Source: Vampirovibrio sp. (GTDB lineage Bacteria > Cyanobacteriota > Vampirovibrionia > Vampirovibrionales > Vampirovibrionaceae). From it: DNA of 35,772 nt. Location of the stretch: positions 1 to 35,772 of the forward strand of contig JAHQWC010000062.1 of assembly GCA_019634025.1 (NCBI GenBank), given 5' to 3'. The first letter of the stretch is position 1, and the number at the start of each line of letters is the position of its first letter. This document shows, one piece after another, positions 1 through 6,996 of the stretch. The position numbers and the translations under genes were made by a program. The notes below the pieces were generated by a model, which saw only the letters and a list, made by a program, of their open reading frames with translations, was not told the origin of the DNA and did no database searches.

Positions 1-296
1 AGATTGTAGTTGGCTTTGATAAACCCATAAAACCCAAAGAAGAATTTCATAACATCTGTGGTAGAGGCAAAAGGATTATTGATAAGGTCCTTATGCTCTT
101 TTTTGCCACTTGCTGGCAGATACTGCAAGGCATTGATAAACAGATGCCGTCCTGCCACACCAATCAAGGCATTAGGAAACTGCAAAATTTTACTATGTTC
201 GGCCAAATCCTCACGGACGAACCCGCCCCAGCTGACCAGCTTATCAGCCATCAACCAGGTTTCACCATCTTTGCAAAGTCCCGCCACAATCGTCAT
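1..296 (-). CDS. Proteasome-like Ntn-hydrolase, 5' part only (runs off left edge)
   Basis: An open frame of 98 codons starts at ATG 296 and reaches the left edge without a stop, so only the N-terminal part is visible. A strong ribosome site (GGAGG, 9 bases upstream) supports the start. The protein begins MTIVAGLCKDGETWLMADK. If Met is removed, Thr is residue 1 and an Asp falls at residue 17, as in HslV and proteasome beta subunits (Thr1, Asp17). Lys35 in the segment SKILQF precedes ALIGVAG, matching the usual Lys33 stretch and the following GxAG turn. This predicts a self-activating N-terminal nucleophile hydrolase. No HslU or other ATPase is visible nearby. It could also be a phage-type or stand-alone HslV-like protein. 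It lies 138 bases downstream of rnhC on the same strand. The family-level call is fairly secure; the substrate is unknown. Confidence 0.72.
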   Translation of the reverse strand, partial: MTIVAGLCKDGETWLMADKLVSWGGFVREDLAEHSKILQFPNALIGVAGRHLFINALQYLPASGKKEHKDLINNPFASTTDVMKFFFGFYGFIKANYN

Positions 297-434
297 ATGT
301 TGTCTCCTCCCACCGGCTAATCATGCCAAATAAGCAATGGATCTATTCTATCTGGTTTTACCGCCCATCACACCCTCTATATTAACGGCTATATCACTGG
401 TCGGTTCAACGCCATGCTCTGTTTGAAGCAGGAT

Positions 435-1433
435 CTATAACACCTGCTGCGTGGTTTTAAAATGCATTTTGGCTACCTGGGTCAAGGCCTCTCCACCATG
501 ACGCGTCACAAAACGCTTGGCCTGTTGCAATACACGTGGCCCAGCTCCCAACGGCAGCTCCACCTCAAACTGGCCGGAAAGGGCCCCTATTTTTCGCACA
601 AACCGGTGGCGGGCAATAATACTGGCGGCAGCCACGCCAATATTGGCTTCTGCCTTGGGTGTCTGGTGCAAGGTGATGGCTTTTCCTTTGTCTTTTAGCT
701 GAGATAGGATATAGCGTTCATTTCCAAATTGATCGGCCACGGCTTGGCTACAGACACTGTCTGTTTCTTCGAGGGCAGTCAGCAGATTCTCTATAGAAGT
801 GGCGTGTGCCCACGCCAGCAGGTGGTTCAGGTTTTTACCAGAACGCTTAAACTTGTCATACAGCTGGTTATATTTAGCAGGGCCAATTTCTATAACGCTA
901 ATCGCTTTTTCACCCACTGTTTCTTTAATTTGCGCGGCAAGCCGCTGAATATCCCTGTCCGTTAGTTTTTTACTGTCCGCCACACCCAGTTCTTGTAAAA
1001 CCGGCATCGTCCCCTCATCCACATAAACCCCGGCCACCACTAGGGGACCAAAATAATCTCCCTTCCCAGACTCGTCGGTACCAATGTAAGCGCCTTCAAT
1101 ATCCAAAAGCCCACGAGGTTTAGCCTCTACCTTGCCTGACGACTCTATTTTTTTACCTGTTTTTGATTTGGCAGCTTGAGCACCAGAACCTTTACCAGCA
1201 TATTCTGAGAGTGTATTAAGCCCTGCTTGTGTTGACGCCTCTAGGTATAGGGTACCGTTTGTATACTGCTTTACCCGAACCCATCCGCTGTCGGACTGAC
1301 CGTCTAACCGATAGTCACAATACTGTTCAGGCTTTTCCTGCCACTGAATACCAGAAGCTTTGAGCAGATTATGCTTCAGGCTTTCTCGGTCTTTTGCTGC
1401 CTTAATTTGATACTTGGCTGCACAGTTACCCAC
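435..1433 (-). CDS. rnhC: Ribonuclease HIII
   Basis: RNase HIII cuts the RNA strand of RNA-DNA hybrids in the cytoplasm (R-loops, primers). The 332-residue length fits the family. Residues 1-85 resemble the N-terminal TBP-like substrate-binding domain (DUF3378) that separates HIII from HII. A Gly/Lys/Ser-rich linker (80-107) follows. The catalytic domain starts with YIGTDESGKGDYFGP (about 116-130), giving acidic residues Asp120 and Glu121. It continues with ADSKKL (152-157), ADQFGNE (233-239, Asp234) and KAEANIGVAAASIIAR (260-275). The start is GTG at 1433, with a purine-rich GGAAGGAAGG about 11 bases upstream; no better ATG exists before the N-terminal domain. It is the third of four minus-strand genes and may share a transcript with the two small helical proteins upstream. 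Bacteria with HIII often also carry HI or HII, which cannot be judged here. Confidence 0.95.
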   Translation of the reverse strand: MGNCAAKYQIKAAKDRESLKHNLLKASGIQWQEKPEQYCDYRLDGQSDSGWVRVKQYTNGTLYLEASTQAGLNTLSEYAGKGSGAQAAKSKTGKKIESSGKVEAKPRGLLDIEGAYIGTDESGKGDYFGPLVVAGVYVDEGTMPVLQELGVADSKKLTDRDIQRLAAQIKETVGEKAISVIEIGPAKYNQLYDKFKRSGKNLNHLLAWAHATSIENLLTALEETDSVCSQAVADQFGNERYILSQLKDKGKAITLHQTPKAEANIGVAAASIIARHRFVRKIGALSGQFEVELPLGAGPRVLQQAKRFVTRHGGEALTQVAKMHFKTTQQVL

Positions 1434-1534
1434 AGATTATGATGCCTTCCTTCCAAAACACATGTCAAAAAGCTGGCTTCTATCATAGGGCCTGACCGAT
1501 GAAAGAGAAAGAGGGTTTTTAACGCAGGTACGTA

Positions 1535-1876
1535 TTACCGACCACCTTGATTCAAGATACCGAAGGAGGTCCGGATGTTGTTGGAAACCGTTTTCTTCAC
1601 ATCCTCCAACTCCTGGGTCACGGCCTGACGCTGGCTGGTAATTTGTTGCAGCCGCATTTCCAACATCTTGTCAGCTTGTTGCAACTGGTTAATTCGGGCT
1701 TCAATGTGTTTGGCAACGGCGGATTCCGGGTCCCATCGCATCTGGTGGCCCAGCATAATCGAGGTCATTTGTGCCAGATACATCCGTTTCTGACTAATCA
1801 TTTGCGCATCAAGCTCTAAATCACTCTTTCGAGCGATGAGCATCATAACCCTTGCTTGATTTGCTGCAAACCCCAT
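1535..1876 (-). CDS. Small coiled-coil protein of unknown function
   Basis: This is a 113-residue protein without signal peptide or membrane segment. The N-terminus reads MGFAANQARVMMLIARKSD and is followed by a long amphipathic, Gln/Met/Leu-rich region (about 20-100), predicted by eye to form alpha helices or a coiled coil. The opening pattern M-G-[FL]-A-x-[NS]-Q-A-R-x-x-x-L-x-[AS]-R-x-[SN]-[DN] resembles small helical proteins I associate with Melainabacteria-like genomes, but I cannot name a family. A ribosome site (GGGGAA, about 8 bases upstream) supports ATG 1876. It lies 60 bases after another small helical protein on the same strand, and the two look like a co-expressed pair. Such short helical pairs are often chaperones or structural subunits of secretion or motility machines; that is only a guess. 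Confidence 0.75.
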   Translation of the reverse strand: MGFAANQARVMMLIARKSDLELDAQMISQKRMYLAQMTSIMLGHQMRWDPESAVAKHIEARINQLQQADKMLEMRLQQITSQRQAVTQELEDVKKTVSNNIRTSFGILNQGGR

Positions 1877-1936
1877 TTTTAATGTTCCCCGTGCTTTGTG
1901 ATTTACCCCAGTGTTATTGGTTCATTTCCAAATGTC

Positions 1937-2188
1937 TTAGAACGCCCGATTAATTTTGCCGCCGCCCTTAATATCGTATGGGCTGCCAGTTTGAATGTGA
2001 TGCTCCATCTTGTTCAACTGCTCTTGAGCTAGCATATATTTGTATTTCAGTAGCTTCATCTTGCTGCGGAGCGTCACCAGGTTATTGATCCCGGTCAAGA
2101 TAGAGTTTAAAAACTGTTCCACCGGATTATTCCGCCGGAAGTAATCCATAGATAAATTGATAATCGTTTGTACGTTTGCTACTGCCAT
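1937..2188 (-). CDS. Small helical protein of unknown function
   Basis: This is an 83-residue protein starting at ATG 2188. It is probably all-helical: an N-terminal segment with IINLSMDYFRRNNPVEQFLNSI, then a basic heptad-like stretch (LRSKMKLLKYKYMLAQEQLNKM, about 41-62), and a glycine-rich tail ending KGGGKINRAF. There is no signal peptide, cysteine or recognisable catalytic motif. An AAGGGG purine tract lies about 12-17 bases upstream of the start. It is the first gene of the minus-strand group (this gene, the 113-residue protein, rnhC) and begins 115 bases from a perfect palindrome that may regulate it or the divergent gatA. The family is not recognised. The two small proteins share size, helical character and orientation, which supports joint function. 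Confidence 0.7.
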   Translation of the reverse strand: MAVANVQTIINLSMDYFRRNNPVEQFLNSILTGINNLVTLRSKMKLLKYKYMLAQEQLNKMEHHIQTGSPYDIKGGGKINRAF

Positions 2189-2302
2189 TGGATCTTAAAA
2201 AACCCCTTCGATTAGATCTCTATCCGTTTGATATCCAAAAAATGGACATAGATGTGGTCCTACTTATAAAAAAACAACATGAAAGGCATTTTTGCGCGTT
2301 TT

Positions 2303-2318
2303 TGTAACAAATGTTACA
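2303..2318. promoter_or_regulatory. Palindromic operator candidate (CRP/FNR/NtcA type)
   Basis: TGTAACA (2303-2309) and TGTTACA (2312-2318) form a perfect inverted repeat with a two-base centre. It satisfies the NtcA pattern TGTA-N8-TACA as well as the looser CRP/FNR-family pattern. It lies between the small helical protein gene starting at 2188 (minus) and gatA starting at 2467 (plus). I see no convincing minus-10 element at the 22-23 base spacing typical of NtcA-activated promoters in either direction, so it could equally be a repressor site or serve another CRP-family regulator. Confidence 0.4.
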
Positions 2319-2466
2319 TATCGACATAACATTTTGATTCAAAATCGAACTGATAAACTAACTCATCCACAGGCAAGCACCGGTGTGTGGGGTCTCATCC
2401 ATTGGAAAACACCCGCTTTTTGGGTAAGATGCCAGCAAATGTTGCCATTGGTTTGTCTGGAGGCGT

Positions 2467-3951
2467 ATGGTCGCCATGTCCCCCAATTCTGAAGAAATAA
2501 CCGCTATTGATTTGCACGAGCAAATCAAATCGGGCAAGCGTAAAGCCAGAGAGGTCCTGGACGAAACCTTTGCCCGGATCGACAAAATGGACACTCAAGT
2601 GGGCGCTTTCTTAACCTTGACCCAAGAACACGCCTATCAGGTGGCGGACGAAGTCGACCGGAAGGTGGCTGCCAAGGAAAACTTACCCATGTTGGCCGGA
2701 GTCCCTATTGCCGTCAAAGACAATATCAACATGACCGGCGTGCCTACAACCTGCGGTAGCAAAATTTTAGGCGGGTTTGTCTCTCCCTATGGCGCCACAG
2801 CCTACCAAAAACTCCGTGAGCGGCTCATGCCCGTGGTAGGTAAAACCAACATGGACGAATTTGCCATGGGCAGCTCAACGGAAAATAGCGCTTTGAAGGT
2901 CACCCACAATCCGTGGGATTTAGACCGGGTCCCTGGCGGTAGCTCCGGTGGTTCAGCAGCCGCTGTATCCAGCGGTGAGGTGCTTATCAGCCTAGGCTCT
3001 GATACCGGCGGCAGTGTCCGGCAACCGGCCGCATTGTGCGGTGTATATGGCATCAAACCCACCTATGGAACAGTATCTCGTTATGGCCTCGTGGCATTTG
3101 GCAGCAGCCTGGATCAGATCAGCCCCTTTGGCCGAAACGTCCACGACACCGCAGCCACCCTGTCTGCCATTATGGGATTTGACCCCAAAGACTCCACGTC
3201 TGTGGAGCCTCAAGGAAGCCAAAATTACTTCCGAGATATTGAAATGGGTATCCGGGGTCTTAAAGTTGGCTATATCCAAGAGTTAAAGGGCGACGGCATG
3301 CAACCAGAGGTGGCGACAAGCTTTGATGCGGCCATCAAAACCCTTACCGATATGGGCGCCGAGGTCGTGCCCATCTCTTTATCCACTGTGAATTTGGCAG
3401 TTGCAGCCTATTACATTGTTGCTACTGCCGAAGCCAGCTCAAACTTGGCCCGGTTTGACGGGGTCCGTTACGGCGCCCGCAAAGAAGAGGGCGTTAATGA
3501 TATTAAGGCTATGTACCGTAAAACCCGAATGGACGGCTTTGGCGCCGAGGTAAAACGCCGGATTATGCTAGGCACTTTTTCTCTTAGTTCAGGCTACTAT
3601 GATGCTTTTTACGGTAAGGCCCAGAAAGTTCGTAAGCTTATGCGTCAGGAATTTGAAGACGCCTGGAGAGATGTGGATGTCCTCATCTGCCCTACCTCTC
3701 CCACCACAGCATTTAAAATCGGAGAGAAAGCCGATGATCCGGTACAAATGTATCTGTCAGACATCGCCACTATTCCGGTCAATATGACGGGCATCCCTGG
3801 AATCAGTATTCCTTGTGGGTTTGATAACGACAATATGCCTATTGGTCTTCAGATTTTGGGCCCTCATTTTTCTGAATCTTTATTGTTCCGGGTAGCTAGA
3901 GCGTTTGAACGGGAAACCGGCCTCACCAACCTTCAGCCCAAATGGGGCTAA
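2467..3951 (+). CDS. gatA: Glutamyl-tRNA(Gln)/aspartyl-tRNA(Asn) amidotransferase subunit A
   Basis: GatA is the amidase subunit of GatCAB. It releases ammonia from glutamine, and GatB uses the ammonia to convert misacylated Glu-tRNA(Gln) or Asp-tRNA(Asn) to the correct amide form. The 494-residue length and full amidase-signature domain fit. The Ser-cisSer-Lys triad is intact: Lys84 (PIAVKDNIN), Ser159 (GGSSGGS) and Ser183 (SDTGGSVRQPA), with spacings of 75 and 24 residues identical to the known enzyme. Two starts are possible. ATG 2467 has GGAGG only 3 bases upstream, while ATG 2476 (MSPNSEE) has the same site 12 bases upstream; I kept the first. gatB and gatC are not in the window, so the complex is encoded at scattered loci. 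The palindrome at 2303-2318 lies 148 bases upstream. Confidence 0.96.
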   Translation: MVAMSPNSEEITAIDLHEQIKSGKRKAREVLDETFARIDKMDTQVGAFLTLTQEHAYQVADEVDRKVAAKENLPMLAGVPIAVKDNINMTGVPTTCGSKILGGFVSPYGATAYQKLRERLMPVVGKTNMDEFAMGSSTENSALKVTHNPWDLDRVPGGSSGGSAAAVSSGEVLISLGSDTGGSVRQPAALCGVYGIKPTYGTVSRYGLVAFGSSLDQISPFGRNVHDTAATLSAIMGFDPKDSTSVEPQGSQNYFRDIEMGIRGLKVGYIQELKGDGMQPEVATSFDAAIKTLTDMGAEVVPISLSTVNLAVAAYYIVATAEASSNLARFDGVRYGARKEEGVNDIKAMYRKTRMDGFGAEVKRRIMLGTFSLSSGYYDAFYGKAQKVRKLMRQEFEDAWRDVDVLICPTSPTTAFKIGEKADDPVQMYLSDIATIPVNMTGIPGISIPCGFDNDNMPIGLQILGPHFSESLLFRVARAFERETGLTNLQPKWG

Positions 3952-3978
3952 TTACCTGTCCTGGTTTGAACCAGCATC

Positions 3979-3987
3979 TGTTACAAT
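3979..3987 (+). promoter_or_regulatory. Extended minus-10 promoter candidate for the MTHFR gene
   Basis: TG at 3979-3980, one base, then TACAAT at 3982-3987 matches an extended minus-10 element (TGnTATAAT, 5 of 6). There is no good minus-35, as is common for this class. Predicted initiation near 3994 gives a leader of about 65 bases. A 14-base palindrome (CTGGTTTGAACCAG, 3961-3974 within one base) sits just upstream, right after the gatA stop, and has no T-run. Confidence 0.35.
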
Positions 3988-4058
3988 GAGGGACAACCTT
4001 GAGATCCAAGGAGTTGTATCCGCTTTTATTACGGTCTGACGAGTCAGGATGAGCGCAG

Positions 4059-4961
4059 GTGGGATTTCCTGAAAAACTGCTGACAGAAGATTTTTTAGTG
4101 ACGGTAGAGATTTCTCCACCCAAAGGCACCGACGTGTCCGGATTCCTGAAGCGGGTCAACGCATTGAAAGGGAAAGTAGACGCCATTAATGTGCCGGACT
4201 GCCAACGATCTATTCTTAAAATGAGTTCCATGGCAGCCTCCAAAATTATCCAGGATGAAACCGGTATTGATACCGTTTGGCAATTGACGTGTCGGGATAG
4301 AAATCTAATTGCGCTTCAGGCCGATTTAATGGGCGCTTCTGCTATGGGACTGCAAACTGTTCTAGCGCTTACCGGTGACCCGGTACAGGTAGGTGATCAA
4401 AAAGACGTGGCCAAGCAAGTCTACCACTTGGAATCTATCCGGCTACTAGAGCTATTGCAAAGCATGAATAACGGGAAAGATGCCACCGGCAAAGACTTTA
4501 AACATCAAGGAACAGATTTTTCGGTCGGTGCAGCCCTAAACCCCTTGCGGATGCACAACCACGCCCAAAAGAACCGACTGCAACAAAAATTAGAGCGAGG
4601 CGTTCAATTCCTTCAAACCCAACCCGTATATGACCTGGAGCCAGTCGAACGAATGAACGAAACCATGTCAGAGGTAGCTGAGCAGTCCGGTGTACCTGTC
4701 CCCAGGTTACTATTAGGAATGATCCCCCCGCGTTCTGCTGATGCAGCAAGGTTTATGAATAAATTCGTCTCCGGCATCGCCATTCCTCAGTCGTTTATTG
4801 ACCTATTGGAACGCTCCCCGGACCCGATAGGAGAAAGTATTCAGTTCTGTGCCGATCGAGTCCACATTCTAAAGCCCCATGTAAACGGGTTCCATTTTAT
4901 GCCGGTAGGCATGGAAAGCAGATCACCAGCACTGCTGGATGCCTGTTTTGCACTAACCTGA
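4059..4961 (+). CDS. metF: Methylenetetrahydrofolate reductase family protein
   Basis: MTHFR reduces 5,10-methylene- to 5-methyl-tetrahydrofolate with FAD, feeding methionine synthesis. The 300-residue protein is a single TIM-barrel domain of normal length. It carries VTVEISPPKGTD near the N-terminus (Glu17 equals the conserved catalytic Glu of the family's FExxPPK stretch), ALTGDP (about 108-113), HLESIRLL, FSVGAALNP and FLQTQPVYD. The last two resemble the MTHFR half of bifunctional homocysteine methyltransferase/MTHFR proteins more than enteric MetF. The start is GTG 4059: the preceding in-frame codon region contains TGA at 4050, so the gene cannot begin earlier. A weak AGGA lies 9 bases upstream. 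It follows gatA by 107 bases and precedes the DUF5522 gene by 19 bases, probably on one transcript with the latter. Physiological direction and electron donor are not visible. Confidence 0.85.
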   Translation: MGFPEKLLTEDFLVTVEISPPKGTDVSGFLKRVNALKGKVDAINVPDCQRSILKMSSMAASKIIQDETGIDTVWQLTCRDRNLIALQADLMGASAMGLQTVLALTGDPVQVGDQKDVAKQVYHLESIRLLELLQSMNNGKDATGKDFKHQGTDFSVGAALNPLRMHNHAQKNRLQQKLERGVQFLQTQPVYDLEPVERMNETMSEVAEQSGVPVPRLLLGMIPPRSADAARFMNKFVSGIAIPQSFIDLLERSPDPIGESIQFCADRVHILKPHVNGFHFMPVGMESRSPALLDACFALT

Positions 4962-4980
4962 TCTGGACACACCTATAAGG

Positions 4981-5169
4981 ATGGATAAGCAGGCAGCCAT
5001 AAACCAGCAGCAAATCGCTTTAATTCACCAACAAGCAGTGGCCCGTGAAGAGATGAGCTACGTGGATCCTGTCACCGGATATCAGGTGTGGACGGCACTG
5101 TATCTAAAACAGCAAGGGACATGCTGCGATTCAGGGTGCCGTCACTGCCCGTATGGTTCAGACCCTTAA
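4981..5169 (+). CDS. DUF5522-type cysteine-rich small protein
   Basis: This 62-residue protein matches the small DUF5522 pattern: an N-terminal helix with His16, then YVDPVTGYQVWT (27-38), then a C-terminal cysteine cluster CCDSGCRHCPYG (48-59; Cys48, Cys49, Cys53, Cys56). The cluster looks suited to binding a metal or an iron-sulfur centre, but the function is not established. The start at ATG 4981 is kept because His16 and the helix are part of the conserved family segment. A later ATG (5053) would delete them. The ribosome site is weak (AAGG directly abutting the start), which suggests translational coupling to the MTHFR gene 19 bases upstream. The next gene is convergent, and no obvious terminator lies in the 17 bases between them. 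Confidence 0.8.
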   Translation: MDKQAAINQQQIALIHQQAVAREEMSYVDPVTGYQVWTALYLKQQGTCCDSGCRHCPYGSDP

Positions 5170-5186
5170 GTAAAAATATATTGGGC

Positions 5187-5693
5187 TTACTGGCTTTTTC
5201 CACCGTAGTTCACGTTATAAATATTGAGATCGGTTTCATAATCGCCAGTATATCCTTGCTCCACTTTACTAATCCGACTGGCCAGGGTGTTGGCTAAATC
5301 AGAGGCCACGATTTCTACCGGTTTCTTCTTGATGTCCAATGTGTAAGAAGACAAAATAGCCCGGTCAGGAGACTTAACATATACTCTGAGTTTGGTGCAG
5401 TAAATGATACCAGCACACTTTATATCAACCCGGTAATCAGCTTCTTCGGTGGTTTCAGTCAAAGAGAGCCAGTTAGTCGTTTGGAATTCGTGGCCCAGAT
5501 ATCCTAAAAATTTGGTATTCTCGTCTGCCGGACGAGGGAAACGCATCAAGGCATCGTTGGTGGGGTAATCCTGGTTATATAAAAATATTTTCAGGTGCCC
5601 TGGAGCGTTTGCAGACGCTATTTCTTTCGTAAAGAAAATTCCGGCAGCTATCAAAGCAACAATGGCTATCAAGCCAGCAATATATCGATTCAT
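5187..5693 (-). CDS. Exported or membrane-anchored protein of unknown function
   Basis: This is a 168-residue protein. Residues 1-29 (MNRYIAGLIAIVALIAAGIF, then Ala/Ser-rich) form a signal peptide or N-terminal anchor. The remainder is soluble and beta-rich, with sequences such as LKIFLYNQD, ADYRVDIKCAGIIYCTKLRVYVK and YTLDIKKKPVEIVASDLANTLASRI. Two cysteines in KCAGIIYC could form a disulfide outside the cytoplasm. A GAGGA site lies about 10 bases upstream of ATG 5693. It is downstream of the M23 peptidase gene on the same strand with a 142-base gap that holds an inverted repeat (5735-5755). The family is not recognised; the closest general picture is a periplasmic accessory protein. Confidence 0.7.
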   Translation of the reverse strand: MNRYIAGLIAIVALIAAGIFFTKEIASANAPGHLKIFLYNQDYPTNDALMRFPRPADENTKFLGYLGHEFQTTNWLSLTETTEEADYRVDIKCAGIIYCTKLRVYVKSPDRAILSSYTLDIKKKPVEIVASDLANTLASRISKVEQGYTGDYETDLNIYNVNYGGKSQ

Positions 5694-5734
5694 CGACTTG
5701 GATTCCTCATTTCGCGAAAAATGGACAGGAAAAC

Positions 5735-5755
5735 ATTCTTCTTGTCAGGAAGAAT
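5735..5755. promoter_or_regulatory. Inverted repeat upstream of the exported-protein gene
   Basis: ATTCTTC (5735-5741) and GAAGAAT (5749-5755) are perfect inverted arms separated by seven bases, placed 42 bases before the start of the minus-strand exported protein. There is no T-run on either side, so an operator is more likely than a terminator. The cognate regulator is unknown. Confidence 0.3.
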
Positions 5756-5835
5756 ATTCCTTTTGTTTCAGTGTGATGGAAAACGGGGGGTTTCAAATCC
5801 GCTAGCTGGATGAGAGCATGTTTGTTAGCGCAGAA

Positions 5836-6825
5836 CTAGCAGGCGTTCAAGCCTTTGACCCACTGCCGAGGATTTACCGGCATACCGTTTACATACACTC
5901 CCCAGTGTAAGTGTGGTCCTGTAGCAAAGCCCGTAGAACCCACATAGCCAATGACCTGACCTTTCTGAACCACGTCGCCAGGTTTTACGGCAAATTTGGA
6001 CATATGAATGTAAATGCTGCTCACCCCCTGGCCGTGATCAAGTCCAACCGTGCCGCCATGAAGACGGAATTTCTTCACCAGTTTGACAGTGCCAGAGGCA
6101 GCCGCTTTGATGGGCCGACCTTGAGGCGAACGTTGATCAACACCCTTGTGGTAGTTTCCGGTAAATTTACCGTTGTGCAGCCGCAGGTTACCAAATCGGG
6201 AGTTCATACAATCCGGCACCGGGAGTTGAAAGGGTTTATCCCAATAACGTTTTGGGCTCATCACTTTCTTTAATCCACCAATGGCGGCTAGCTCGCCAGG
6301 CCCCGGCTGCAGCCCGGCAGTGCCTTTACTGACCCGGATATTTTGCTTGGACAGGTGGGCGTTGACCACCTGGACTTTGGTAGTGTGCTCTGTGGCACCG
6401 TTTACATCCTGGACTTTTAACGAGAAAGTGCCCAGCCCCTGAGCTACAGAAACCGGCACCCAGCCTTCAAAGGTGTCGTTGCCCTGAGCAAAAAGCGGGT
6501 ATTGTTTGCTGAGAAACCAGATGGAACCCTTATTTAAGTTACGAGTAGGGTGTTTTAGGGTGATAAAAATCGTTTCTCCTTGTTTCACAGTAGGAGACAC
6601 CGTTATTTGAGGCGTTGGCTTTGGGTTTGTGGCAGCAATTTTTGCGGGTGTTGTACTCAGGTGGTGCTGAGGACCACTGGAAGTTTCGGGCGTGCCCGGC
6701 ACGGGTGGGGCGCCATGGTAGATGCTGATGTCTGACCCGGTTTGAGCAGTAGAGGCCAATTGATAGCCCACAAACCCAATGCCAATGGTTAAGATGAATC
6801 CAAAAAACGCCAGCTTTTTCAACAC
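5836..6825 (-). CDS. M23 family peptidoglycan endopeptidase (LytM domain)
   Basis: This is a secreted or inner-membrane-anchored zinc peptidase predicted to cut peptidoglycan cross-bridges. With a GTG start at 6825 (or TTG 6822) it has 329 residues: a hydrophobic segment at about 4-24 (KLAFFGFILTIGIGFVGYQL), a Pro/Thr linker, an Ig-like or M23 N-terminal beta domain (about 75-165), and a C-terminal LytM domain. The zinc motifs are intact: HKGVD (His-x3-Asp) and GPHLHWG (His-x-His). I chose 6825 because AAAGGGG lies four bases upstream and the signal segment then sits at the N-terminus. The same frame extends to an ATG at 7023, but that would overlap obg head-to-head by 27 bases and has no ribosome site; ATG 6993 is another option. 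The extension encodes an NKPLD repeat (see 6886-6930). Confidence 0.88.
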   Translation of the reverse strand: MLKKLAFFGFILTIGIGFVGYQLASTAQTGSDISIYHGAPPVPGTPETSSGPQHHLSTTPAKIAATNPKPTPQITVSPTVKQGETIFITLKHPTRNLNKGSIWFLSKQYPLFAQGNDTFEGWVPVSVAQGLGTFSLKVQDVNGATEHTTKVQVVNAHLSKQNIRVSKGTAGLQPGPGELAAIGGLKKVMSPKRYWDKPFQLPVPDCMNSRFGNLRLHNGKFTGNYHKGVDQRSPQGRPIKAAASGTVKLVKKFRLHGGTVGLDHGQGVSSIYIHMSKFAVKPGDVVQKGQVIGYVGSTGFATGPHLHWGVYVNGMPVNPRQWVKGLNAC

Positions 6826-6885
6826 AAAGCCCCTTTCATTGCCGCTGGTAACACCCCTTTGACTCTCCCAAGGATGATTACCCAG

Positions 6886-6930
6886 AAGTTTATGGTCTAA
6901 CGGTTTGTTGTCCAAGGGTTTATTGTAGAG
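6886..6930 (-). repeat. Three degenerate 15-base tandem repeats upstream of the M23 gene
   Basis: Three imperfect copies of a 15-base unit, GTTT[AG]TKGTC-like on the plus strand (for example GTTTGTTGTCCAAGG), lie in the M23/obg divergent region. Read on the minus strand in the M23 frame they encode NKPLD-NKPLD-HKLLG. A period divisible by three would be tolerated in a coding N-terminus, but the better ribosome site lies downstream. The repeats may be non-coding leader sequence. Confidence 0.5.
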
Positions 6931-6996
6931 TATAGAGCGACGTTTTGTGTAGTACCCGGTGTTTTTTATATCAATTCCGTTAGGTAAACCCATTCC

